The position numbers and the translations under genes were made by a program. Source: an uncultured Blautia sp. (lineage in GTDB: Bacteria; Bacillota; Clostridia; Lachnospirales; Lachnospiraceae). From it: DNA of 64,000 nt. The stretch is from NCBI GenBank assembly GCA_934364795.1, contig CAKRMK010000017.1, positions 1 to 64,000 of the forward strand. The letters run 5' to 3'. Numbering within the stretch: the stretch's first letter is position 1; every line of letters begins with the position of its first letter. Below the pieces are notes generated by a model. That model saw only the letters and a list, made by a program, of their open reading frames with translations. It was not told the origin of the DNA and searched no databases. Of the stretch, positions 42,600-50,350 are shown in pieces.

Positions 42600-44888
42600 T
42601 TATTTCTCCAGTTCTTTTTTAAGAATCCCCATTGCAACCTTCTCCGGTGTAATAGGCAGCTCTCTTACCCGGACTCCGGATGCATTATAAACCGCATCTG
42701 CAATAGCCGGACAAGGGGTATCAATAACCAGCTCTCCAATGGATTTGGCACCGAAAGGACCGCTCTTTTCATAGCTGCTCTCAAATTCCACACGGATATT
42801 TCCAATATCCACACGGCTTGGAATCTTATATTGCATAAAAGAGTTCTCCCGGATCCTGCCCTCTTTGGAATACTGCACATTCTCCATAAGCGCCATACCA
42901 ATTCCCTGGGAAACACCGCCTTCTGTCTGTACACGGGCAAGATTTGGGTTAATAGGTGTTCCACAGTCTACTACAGCTACATAATCGATCAGGTCAATAT
43001 TTCCAGTTTCTTTATCCACTTCCACTTCTGCAGCTCCAACCATATAAGGCGGCGGGGAAATCTGGGAAGAATAGGAAGCTGTTACCTGAAGCTCCTGGGT
43101 ATTTCCACAGGTTCCCTTATAGGCAACCTCCTGCATACTTACTTCTTTGTCTCCTGCATAAACTCTTTTTCCATCAAAATCTGCTTCTTCTGGTTCTACA
43201 CCAAGCATGCCTGCGCCAACCTTAATGATCCGTTTCTTCAGTTCATTACATGCATTGATGACTGCATTTCCTGTGGCATAAGTAGTAGCAGAAGCATAGG
43301 AACCGGAATCATAAGGAGAAACATCTGTATCTACACCATAGACCACAATGTTGTCAAATTCTGTTTCCAGACAGTCTGCTGCCATCTGGGAAAGAATGGT
43401 GTCACAGCCGGTACCCATATCTGCACAGCCAAGAGATAAAGTATAAGAAGCATCCTCATTCAGTTTCAAAGTAGCCCCGCCTACATCAACATTTGCAATG
43501 GAAGAGCCCTGCATTGCCATAGCAAGTCCCACACCTCTTACCTTGCCATTTCCCATATCACGGCAGGGATATTTCTCATCCCAGCCGATCATTTCTTTGG
43601 CACGGGCAAGACAGCGGTCCATAGTGCAGCTTGCAGTATGGGTAAGATTTCCATCGTAATCGTACATAGCCTCACCTTCAATCGGCATATTCAGCTCGCG
43701 GATCTTCGCAGGGTCCATATTCATCTTATGCGCCAGCTCATTTACAGCTGATTCTACTGCATATAAGCCCTGTGTGGCACCATATCCACGATAGGCTCCT
43801 GCTGCCTGCACGTTGGTATATACAACCTCATAATCAAAAGCAAACGCTTCCAGATTCCGGTACAGTGCAATGGCTTTATGACCGGTCAGGCCAATGGTAG
43901 TCGGACTGTGATCTCCATACGCACCGGCATTGGAAAGAGCATCTACTTTAATTCCTTTTACAATTCCGTTCTCATCTGCACCAACCTTTACATGAACCTC
44001 CATCTCATGTCTTGGAGACGCACAGATCAAAGACTCATAACGGCTGTACACGATCTTGGACGGACGTCCGGTAATCCAGGTTACAATAGCCGGATAGATT
44101 TCGCATACTTCTGTCTGCTTTGCGCCAAAGCCTCCGCCAATACGCGGCTTGATCACCCGGATCTTCGAGGACGGAATGCCAAGGGCATTTCCAAGGATTC
44201 TGCGAAGATGGAACGGAACCTGGGTAGAGGAAACTACATTCAGCCGTCCGAAATAATCTTTGGTACAGTAGGTGCGGAAGGTCTCCATCATGCTCTGCTG
44301 ATCTGCCTTTGTATGATAAACTTCGTCTACTGTGTATTTACATTCTGCCAGGACCTTGTCAATGTCTCCCATTTCCTCATGTCCTTTTGCAGCAAGGTTT
44401 CTTTTGTTATCGGCTCCTACCGGGAACTTGGACTCCCAGTCTTCCTCCGGATGGACCAGAACCGGATTATCCTTTGCAGTATGCATATCAAGGACAGGCG
44501 TCTCTACACGGTATTTCACCTTAATACGCTTCATTGCAAGATCAACCGCTGCTTCTGTCTCACCTGCCACAATTGCAACCGCATCCCCTACAAAACGAAG
44601 ATGCTCATCAAGAATCAGTCTGTCATAGGGACTGAATTCCGGATACGTCTGTCCGGCAGATGCAAAACGTTTCTTGGGCACATCTTTCCAGGTGAGAATC
44701 AAAGCCATGCCCTCTACCTTCATGGCATTTTCTGTTTTGATTTCTTCAACCCAGGCATTTGCATAAGGGCTTCTTAATATTTTTATGATCAGGCAGTCCT
44801 TTGGTGCCAGGTCATCTGTGTACACCGGTTTTCCGGTAACAAGGGCCATAGCATCTTTTTTCTGCAAAGGCTGATTTACATAGCTCAT
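42600..44888 (-). CDS. Molybdenum hydroxylase large subunit (xanthine dehydrogenase family, Mo-binding)
   Basis: 762 residues. The N-terminal a/b-hammerhead domain (GKPVYTDDLAPKDCLIIKIL) is followed by the molybdopterin-binding domains with RIGGGFGAKQ, GAYRGYGATQG, and the catalytic glutamate in GAKSIGELVIDTP near the C-terminus. It hydroxylates a purine or other N-heterocycle; the substrate cannot be read from sequence. It overlaps the Fe-S subunit gene by 4 bp. No XdhC-type maturation, MobA or YqeB/YqeC genes lie beside it. Nucleoside salvage genes in the same window make purine catabolism plausible. Confidence 0.92.
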   Translation of the reverse strand: MSYVNQPLQKKDAMALVTGKPVYTDDLAPKDCLIIKILRSPYANAWVEEIKTENAMKVEGMALILTWKDVPKKRFASAGQTYPEFSPYDRLILDEHLRFVGDAVAIVAGETEAAVDLAMKRIKVKYRVETPVLDMHTAKDNPVLVHPEEDWESKFPVGADNKRNLAAKGHEEMGDIDKVLAECKYTVDEVYHTKADQQSMMETFRTYCTKDYFGRLNVVSSTQVPFHLRRILGNALGIPSSKIRVIKPRIGGGFGAKQTEVCEIYPAIVTWITGRPSKIVYSRYESLICASPRHEMEVHVKVGADENGIVKGIKVDALSNAGAYGDHSPTTIGLTGHKAIALYRNLEAFAFDYEVVYTNVQAAGAYRGYGATQGLYAVESAVNELAHKMNMDPAKIRELNMPIEGEAMYDYDGNLTHTASCTMDRCLARAKEMIGWDEKYPCRDMGNGKVRGVGLAMAMQGSSIANVDVGGATLKLNEDASYTLSLGCADMGTGCDTILSQMAADCLETEFDNIVVYGVDTDVSPYDSGSYASATTYATGNAVINACNELKKRIIKVGAGMLGVEPEEADFDGKRVYAGDKEVSMQEVAYKGTCGNTQELQVTASYSSQISPPPYMVGAAEVEVDKETGNIDLIDYVAVVDCGTPINPNLARVQTEGGVSQGIGMALMENVQYSKEGRIRENSFMQYKIPSRVDIGNIRVEFESSYEKSGPFGAKSIGELVIDTPCPAIADAVYNASGVRVRELPITPEKVAMGILKKELEK

Positions 44889-45382
44889 GCCTGTACCTCC
44901 TTCTCCTGGTCATTGTCGTTATTTTTCTGATTGTTCTTATATTCCAGATATTTCAGAATACTTCTGGTCTGTCCGATAAAACCGGAACAGCGGCATAAAT
45001 TACCTGCAAGGTATTCCTTAATTTCTTCCTCTGTAGGATCTGCAAGCTCCTTTGTCATGGCAAGTACATTCATAATAAAGCCCGGATTGCAGAATCCGCA
45101 CTGCTCTGCACCTTCGTTTGCAAGAAAGGTTCCAAACTCCTTTGCTTCATCCTGCAGGCCTTCCATTGTAACCACTTTTCTGCCGTCTACACGGGCTGCA
45201 AGCACAGAACAGGACAACATGGGCTTATCGTCCACAAGCACGGTGCAAAGCCCGCAGTTTGCTGTTTCACAGCCTCTTTTCACGCTGTAGCAGCCAATAT
45301 TTCTCAAAAACTCCAGAAGCATGGTATCCGGACGGATTTCTTCTTCCTTTTTGGCACCATTCAGCCAGAAATTAATTTTCAT
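44885..45382 (-). CDS. Molybdenum hydroxylase [2Fe-2S] subunit
   Basis: 165 residues with two [2Fe-2S] domains. The N-terminal plant-ferredoxin-type cluster is CYSVKRGCETANCGLCTVL with a further Cys in MLSC; the C-terminal cluster is CGFCNPG and NLCRCSG. It passes electrons from the Mo site to FAD. It overlaps both neighbours (11 bp with the FAD subunit gene, 4 bp with the Mo subunit gene), showing a compact operon. Confidence 0.95.
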   Translation of the reverse strand: MKINFWLNGAKKEEEIRPDTMLLEFLRNIGCYSVKRGCETANCGLCTVLVDDKPMLSCSVLAARVDGRKVVTMEGLQDEAKEFGTFLANEGAEQCGFCNPGFIMNVLAMTKELADPTEEEIKEYLAGNLCRCSGFIGQTRSILKYLEYKNNQKNNDNDQEKEVQA

Positions 45383-46190
45383 CAGTCATACCTCCCACTG
45401 CTTCTAAAGCTCTTCTGGTAAGCACCCTTACAAGAAGAGTTCTGTAATCTGCACTGCCTCGCATGTTCCTTGCTGTAGGAACCTTTAAAGCCGCATAATC
45501 TGCGAATTTACGGATAGCTTCTTTTTTCTCCTCTTCTGAAAGCTTCTGCATTCCATTCAAAATTTTCTCCTCATCCTCCAGAAGAAATGCTTTTGCAGGG
45601 CGTGCACCGTAAACAGCCTTTACTCCACCTTCTGATACACTTACACAGCAGGCAAGCACAGGAAAGTCTGTCTTCGTATTACGCTGGCTTAAATACACAG
45701 TTTTAAGAGGTGTTTTCTTTATGATAATGCGTACCAGAATGTCTCTGTCCTTTGGCATTTTTACAAAATCCGAAAGACAGACTCTGCCGCCTTTATACAG
45801 CTCTACTTCTGTATCAAGTGCCAGGAACATAGTAAGTACATCAGAGAATCCAAAGCGTCCCCAGATACTTCCCCCTACAGTTGCACAGTTACGAAACTGT
45901 ACGCCTACAATATGGCGAAGGCTTTCCCTCATGGCTCCACCCGTATAAGCATGAAGTCCCTGATGGAGCTCCAAATCTCTAAGTGAAGTCATACAGCCGA
46001 TTGCAAACTCTTCTTCTGTCTCGACAATCGTATCCAGTCCAAGACCAGAAAGATCAATGGCTGTGGTCACATTACGGTTTCCCATTTTCAGCCACACCAT
46101 GCCGCCCAGCACACAGGCAGTCCGCTTCTGGTTCAGCTCATAAGCCTCTTCCAGAGATTCCACTTTCACATAATTTTTTATCTTAAGCAT
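45372..46190 (-). CDS. Molybdenum hydroxylase FAD-binding subunit
   Basis: 272 residues of the CO dehydrogenase flavoprotein family. Its FAD-binding domain shows ACVLGGMVWLKMGN, a modified form of the GGGT-type loop, and QFRNCATVGGSIWGRFGFSDV. A C-terminal domain follows with TARNMRGSADYRTLLVRVLT. First gene of the three-subunit operon, with AGAAAGGAAA before the ATG. Its GGMVW and IWGRF loops are less canonical than in true XdhB, hinting at a non-xanthine substrate or divergent group. Confidence 0.9.
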   Translation of the reverse strand: MLKIKNYVKVESLEEAYELNQKRTACVLGGMVWLKMGNRNVTTAIDLSGLGLDTIVETEEEFAIGCMTSLRDLELHQGLHAYTGGAMRESLRHIVGVQFRNCATVGGSIWGRFGFSDVLTMFLALDTEVELYKGGRVCLSDFVKMPKDRDILVRIIIKKTPLKTVYLSQRNTKTDFPVLACCVSVSEGGVKAVYGARPAKAFLLEDEEKILNGMQKLSEEEKKEAIRKFADYAALKVPTARNMRGSADYRTLLVRVLTRRALEAVGGMTDEN

Positions 46191-46322
46191 GACATTTTCC
46201 TTTCTCGTATTGTCAGCTTTTAGTATAACAAGAATGAATACAAATTTCCAGCGAATTGATGGATTCAGAATATTTTTTTATTTTGATTTTATGCAAATTA
46301 TATAGAAATTTTCGAATTATTG

Positions 46323-46331
46323 TGTTATAAT
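46323..46331 (+). promoter_or_regulatory. Extended -10 promoter of the cytidylate-kinase-like gene
   Basis: TGTTATAAT (TG-n-TATAAT) at 46323-46331, with no good -35 box, about 150 bp before the start codon. Confidence 0.5.
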
Positions 46332-46390
46332 ATCAAAAAGAACAGATAATTGTTTTCGCTTCATTGAAATTACAGTCTTATGCAACAATT

Positions 46391-46438
46391 CCTGCAGACA
46401 AATAGAAACAGGAACCACCTATCCCCTTTGTATGCAGG
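46391..46438 (+). ncRNA. Structured 5' leader of the cytidylate-kinase-like gene
   Basis: CCTGCAGACAAA (46391-46402) pairs with TTTGTATGCAGG (46427-46438), 11 of 12 positions, enclosing a 24-base purine/CC-rich loop. It lies between the extended -10 box and the ribosome binding site. No known riboswitch class is recognised. Confidence 0.4.
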
Positions 46439-46478
46439 CTAATAAAATAAAAATCCACCACAAAAGGAGGCGGCGTTT

Positions 46479-47075
46479 ATGAGTAAACGTATTATAACCA
46501 TTAATCGAATGTTTGGAAGTAACGGACGTATTATTGGAAAGGCTCTTGCTGAGGAACTGGGATTTAAGTTCTTTGATAAGGAACTGATCGAACTGGCAAG
46601 TAAGGAAAAAAATATTCCTTTTGACGAATTTGCCAGAGTCGACGAGAAGAAAGCCAGCCAGTGGCTTTATCCAGTGGATTATGAGCTGCAGATGAATCCG
46701 GAATACCATTTTGTTCCCATGAACGATGTACTTTATGACCTGCAGAAAAAAATTATTCTGGAAGCTGCAGACAAAGAAGACTGCGTCATCGTAGGCAGGT
46801 GCGGCAATTATATCCTGAAGGACCTTAAGGATAAACATCTTAGCCTGTTTATCTATGCACCATTTGAAGACCGGGTGAAAACAGTTATAGCGCGCACTGG
46901 CCGTGAAGAAAAAAGTGTGCGGAAAATGGTGAAACGAACAGACAAGGAACGCCGTGCTTATTATGAATATTTCACTGATACCAACTGGCTGGACATGCTG
47001 CAGTATGACCTTTGCATTAACAGCAGCACAGTTTCCAAAGAAGAGATTATAGAGATGGTCAAAAAGCTTTTATAA
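46479..47075 (+). CDS. Cytidylate-kinase-like family protein
   Basis: 198 residues of the cytidylate-kinase-2-like P-loop family common in Firmicutes. The N-terminus ITINRMFGSNGRIIGKALAE corresponds to the P-loop region but lacks the canonical GxxGxGK[ST]. GFKFFDKELIELAS and DCVIVGRCGNYILKD follow, then RTGREEKSVRKMVKRTDKER as the lid. The true Cmk is usually elsewhere, so the substrate may differ. AAAGGAGG precedes the ATG. Confidence 0.88.
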   Translation: MSKRIITINRMFGSNGRIIGKALAEELGFKFFDKELIELASKEKNIPFDEFARVDEKKASQWLYPVDYELQMNPEYHFVPMNDVLYDLQKKIILEAADKEDCVIVGRCGNYILKDLKDKHLSLFIYAPFEDRVKTVIARTGREEKSVRKMVKRTDKERRAYYEYFTDTNWLDMLQYDLCINSSTVSKEEIIEMVKKLL

Positions 47076-47092
47076 CAGTCATCAGATGTAAG

Positions 47093-47124
47093 CAGCCCCG
47101 CATTTGGCGGGGCTGTAATTATTT
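47093..47124 (+). terminator. Terminator of the cytidylate-kinase-like gene
   Basis: CAGCCCCGC pairs with GCGGGGCTG (9 bp, GC-rich) around ATTTG, followed by TAATTATTT. Confidence 0.8.
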
Positions 47125-47150
47125 GGAATGGTTTTTCAAACACGCTCTAA
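47125..47150 (-). repeat. Dispersed palindromic repeat, terminal fragment
   Basis: GGAATGGTTTTTCAAACACG then CTCTAA matches one element end. Its reversed GAGCGTGTTTGA gives the last codons and TGA stop of the DUF362 gene. Confidence 0.7.
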
Positions 47151-48278
47151 ATAGTCCTTCAGGAATTCATATATCTCTTCTTCCTCTGGCGGGCATCCTT
47201 CCAGATGGTGTGCAAATTTACAGGTGCAATGACCGATTCCAAGCTTACCCTGCTGCCTGCGATACCCCTGTCCGATGCAAATTCTGGTATCCAGCTTTTT
47301 AAGAAGCCCTTCCTGTTTCAGTCTGTCCAGAGCCGGAATCAGGTTGCCATAGCAGGCACTGCAGGATTCTACTTCCTCCACCGCATCTGCCAGTTCCACT
47401 ACTTTACGTGATTTTGGAATTGGTTTTCCGGCATTGCCGTCACAGGCATGAATTTCTGCCTGCGACACATCCAGGGACCCGGCGCCAAGCTTAGCAGCTT
47501 TTACAATATACGGCACTTCCTCCACCTGATAATGCATCAGCTGACATACATATGCATCCATCAGTACCGGATCTGTACCTGCCAGAACCCGGTTCATCTC
47601 TACCGGATTCCCTCCGTCTTCAAAATCCAGATCTCCACAAATGTTATCTACCACAATAAAATCCTGATGGATTCCAAGAGCCAGATGTGCAATGGGGTCA
47701 TGAAGCCCTAGTGCATGAAATCTGCGTTTCTCTGAATTTGGCAAAAGACCTTTCATATTCTTCAGGGCACAGGTGATCTTTGTCTGACAATGTCCCTTCA
47801 GTACCGGAACATTGATAAGAAAATCCACATCCAGAACACTTTTACAAATGTTCAAAGTCATATCTTTGCACTGCACCGGAACCCCTTTTTCCTTTTGCAT
47901 ATCAAGAAAGGGAACCTGGTATTTTTCGCAAAGGGCACGATAGCCGCAGACCTCATAGGCTTCCTCTGTCTTATCCCCCACCCAGGAGCCTTCCATAATC
48001 ACAAGGTTCCAAAAATCTTTTTCCTGAAGGTATTCTATAATCCCCGCAGCCACTTCCGGATGGGTGGTTCCGCCCCAGTATGCCTCCATAGGTGCTACAA
48101 GATTGGGCTTAATCCCGATCCGCATCTTATGGCAGTTCTCTTCTGCTTCTGAATTTTTAATGCCTGCTGCCAGAAATTTCTTCTCAATCTCTCCTGAAAG
48201 ATTACTTACCTCTAGCAGCTCTTTGGTCATCTGCGTATATTCTGTACCACATTTTATATAAATCTGATTCTTTTCCAT
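47136..48278 (-). CDS. DUF362 domain-containing protein
   Basis: 380 residues. The DUF362 core (KPNLVAPMEAYWGGTTHPEV, VPVLKGHCQTKITCALKNMK, VLAGTDPVLMDAYVCQLM) covers residues about 55-270. The C-terminal region is Cys-rich (CSACYGNLIPALDRL, GIGHCTCKFAHHLEGCPPEE) and may bind an Fe-S cluster or another metal. Often described as iron-sulfur-associated, function unproven. Its final LERV-stop is encoded by an end of the dispersed repeat. It follows the ABC permease gene after 7 bp, so it may belong to the Ytr-like operon. Confidence 0.85.
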   Translation of the reverse strand: MEKNQIYIKCGTEYTQMTKELLEVSNLSGEIEKKFLAAGIKNSEAEENCHKMRIGIKPNLVAPMEAYWGGTTHPEVAAGIIEYLQEKDFWNLVIMEGSWVGDKTEEAYEVCGYRALCEKYQVPFLDMQKEKGVPVQCKDMTLNICKSVLDVDFLINVPVLKGHCQTKITCALKNMKGLLPNSEKRRFHALGLHDPIAHLALGIHQDFIVVDNICGDLDFEDGGNPVEMNRVLAGTDPVLMDAYVCQLMHYQVEEVPYIVKAAKLGAGSLDVSQAEIHACDGNAGKPIPKSRKVVELADAVEEVESCSACYGNLIPALDRLKQEGLLKKLDTRICIGQGYRRQQGKLGIGHCTCKFAHHLEGCPPEEEEIYEFLKDYLERV

Positions 48279-48285
48279 GAATGAA

Positions 48286-48954
48286 TCAATACTCCTTTTT
48301 CTCCATAATCTTTATGGATATTGTACAGGAAAGAAGCAGCATTATCAACAGCAACGCAAACAATCCACTCAGATACACAGGCGCACCAAGTTCAATCACC
48401 CTGTGGGCAAGTTTCTCCCAAAAGGACAGATCAATATAAAACCTGTCACATACTTCCAAAACCAGCCGTCCTACTGCCATGGTGCCGAACACCAGAACAA
48501 ACAGTACGATTCTTCCGGCATTGCTTCCATATTTCAGCTGTACCGGAAACAGAATTACCTCTGCAAAAATGGCAATGGAGATTCCTCCTGCTGCCGAAAT
48601 CATCAGCTCATCCCAGGGAACCTGCCGAAAACCGGTGATATTTACAACACCTGCGATTATAATTGCCGCAAGCCACAAAACCGTCACCATTCCTGCACCT
48701 AACAGATATTTTTCTTTCACATAGGATTTCCTGCTGACAGGAAGCGTAAAAAGAAATGCCATGCTGTTGTTCATATCATCATTTGCTATCACATTCAGTG
48801 CCATAACTGCTGCCAGAATAGATACATAGCTGATAAGAAAAGACGGACCTGCAGAAGTACTAAGAAAACAAACAAGTGCAATTACATATACAGCTGCAAA
48901 AGTTTTCACATTTGCTTTCAGAATTTCCATATCCTTGGTAAATATACCTCTCAT
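48286..48954 (-). CDS. ABC-2 type permease
   Basis: 222 residues with six predicted helices and the ABC-2 membrane layout (NDDMNNSMAFLFTLPVSRKS in the first loop is typical). Its start overlaps the ATPase stop (ATGA). With the ATPase and the GntR repressor it forms a YtrABC-like exporter, often induced by wall-active antibiotics or lantibiotics in Firmicutes. Substrate not determinable. Confidence 0.88.
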   Translation of the reverse strand: MRGIFTKDMEILKANVKTFAAVYVIALVCFLSTSAGPSFLISYVSILAAVMALNVIANDDMNNSMAFLFTLPVSRKSYVKEKYLLGAGMVTVLWLAAIIIAGVVNITGFRQVPWDELMISAAGGISIAIFAEVILFPVQLKYGSNAGRIVLFVLVFGTMAVGRLVLEVCDRFYIDLSFWEKLAHRVIELGAPVYLSGLFALLLIMLLLSCTISIKIMEKKEY

Positions 48955-49802
48955 AATACTTCCCCCTTGATCATCATGGTAAATACCTCATCCACAGAAC
49001 CTTTTTCTACTACAAGGCCTGGATAGTTTTCCATATAGAAGTCTTTCGCCCTGGTCAGGCAGCTGTATCCAAAGGGTTCTTTCTTCACACTGATAAGATA
49101 CTGTCTGTCCAGGTTTTCATACTGTTCTTCGGACACTTTGATAAGTCCGTATTCGTCCAGAAGCACATCTGTATTTTCATGAAGTACCATCCTTCCCTCA
49201 TTGATCATATAAATATCATCACAAAGATTCTCCAGATCTGAAGAAATATGGGAACTGATAAGAATGCTTCTTCCCTCTGTTTCCATATATTCCCGGAGAA
49301 GCTCTAAAATGCTGTCCCTTGCAATCACGTCTAGCCCTGCTGTAGGCTCATCAAGCACCAGAAGCTTCGCCTGAAAGCTGGTGGCTACAAGAACTTTCAG
49401 CTTTGCTTTCATACCTGTGGAAAAGTCTGTCAGCTTCTTATTCATGGGAATGGAAAATGCCTTGCAGCGCTGCTCAAATTTTTCTCTTTCAAATCTCTCA
49501 TAGGTATCTGTCAGAACATGCATGATCTGTTTCACAGTAAGACACTCCGAAAATCCACTGTCTGAAAGTGCCACTCCAATCAGCGCCTTGTCTTTAACTG
49601 TAAGTTCTGCCGCATCTTTGCCAAAAATACGGATCTGTCCCCCATCAGGATGTAAAAGTCCCAGAATCGCCTTAAATGTGGTAGTCTTTCCTGCTCCGTT
49701 AGCTCCTATAAGACCTGTAATCCTGCCTTCTTCTATTTCCATGCTTACATCCAGGGAAAAACCCGGATAATTTTTCTGTAATTCCTTCAAGCTTAACAAC
49801 AT
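48951..49802 (-). CDS. ABC transporter ATP-binding protein (YtrB-like)
   Basis: 283 residues. Walker A is GANGAGKTT. The signature region is degenerate (DFSTGMKAKLKV), as is usual for this group, and Walker B is LLVLDEPTAGLD. A C-terminal extension follows (DRQYLISVKKEPFGYSCLTR). It lies 2 bp after the GntR gene and overlaps the permease gene, so the three are co-translated. Confidence 0.92.
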   Translation of the reverse strand: MLLSLKELQKNYPGFSLDVSMEIEEGRITGLIGANGAGKTTTFKAILGLLHPDGGQIRIFGKDAAELTVKDKALIGVALSDSGFSECLTVKQIMHVLTDTYERFEREKFEQRCKAFSIPMNKKLTDFSTGMKAKLKVLVATSFQAKLLVLDEPTAGLDVIARDSILELLREYMETEGRSILISSHISSDLENLCDDIYMINEGRMVLHENTDVLLDEYGLIKVSEEQYENLDRQYLISVKKEPFGYSCLTRAKDFYMENYPGLVVEKGSVDEVFTMMIKGEVL

Positions 49803-49804
49803 AC

Positions 49805-50176
49805 CTACTCCTCCATAATCAAGTCAAACATTTCCCGGATTTCTTCATCGGAAAGTCCACTAATACGTGCCTTGCGAATCACTTCATCCAGACATTTCTC
49901 GACTTCCAGCTTCCTCTCTTCCATAAGAAGGCTCTGGTTATTCTTGGCAATGAAACTGCCTTTCCCGTGAACTGTGACGATAAAGCCCTCTTCCTCCAGA
50001 AAATCATAGGCCTTTTTCACAGTGAGGGCGCTGATCTTCAGTTCCTTCGCCAGGGTTCTTACAGAGGGAAGCATCTCTTCTTCTCTTAATGTACCATCAA
50101 TAATCATCCCTTTGATCTGATCTGTGATCTGTTCGTAAATGGGCTGCATTGACGTATGATTGATAATGATCTTCAT
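49805..50176 (-). CDS. GntR-family transcriptional regulator (YtrA type)
   Basis: 123 residues: an N-terminal GntR winged helix (PIYEQITDQIKGMIIDGTLR ... LAKELKISALTVKKAYDFLE) and a short helical dimerisation tail, with no effector domain, as in YtrA. Autoregulation of the whole GntR-ABC operon is strongly suggested by the large inverted repeat overlapping its promoter. AAAGGAGG precedes the ATG. Confidence 0.93.
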   Translation of the reverse strand: MKIIINHTSMQPIYEQITDQIKGMIIDGTLREEEMLPSVRTLAKELKISALTVKKAYDFLEEEGFIVTVHGKGSFIAKNNQSLLMEERKLEVEKCLDEVIRKARISGLSDEEIREMFDLIMEE

Positions 50177-50190
50177 GAGGCTCCTCCTTT

Positions 50191-50245
50191 AATAAACAGT
50201 ATATAACAGTATTATACTGTTGTCAAGTGTTATATACTGTTTATT
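50191..50245 (-). promoter_or_regulatory. Promoter and nested operators of the GntR/ABC operon
   Basis: On the minus strand TTGACA (50221-50226), 17 bp, TATACT (50198-50203). Two symmetrical elements overlap it. An outer perfect 18-bp inverted repeat, AATAAACAGTATATAACA (50191-50208) with TGTTATATACTGTTTATT (50228-50245). An inner palindrome ACAGTATTATACTGT (50206-50220) fills the spacer. Both share ACAGTAT half-sites, so several GntR dimers probably bind. Confidence 0.85.
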
Positions 50246-50273
50246 GCATTTTTCCTCCATAACTCATTTTATA

Positions 50274-50302
50274 TTGAATTTTCCCAGTTCCCCTTGTATA
50301 AT
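50274..50302 (+). promoter_or_regulatory. Promoter of the beta-propeller gene
   Basis: TTGAAT (50274-50279), 17-bp spacer, TATAAT (50297-50302), 48 bp before the start codon. Confidence 0.7.
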
Positions 50303-50350
50303 CACATTTGCATAAACCAATTTTGTTTCCCATGAGTATGAGGTAAGCCT

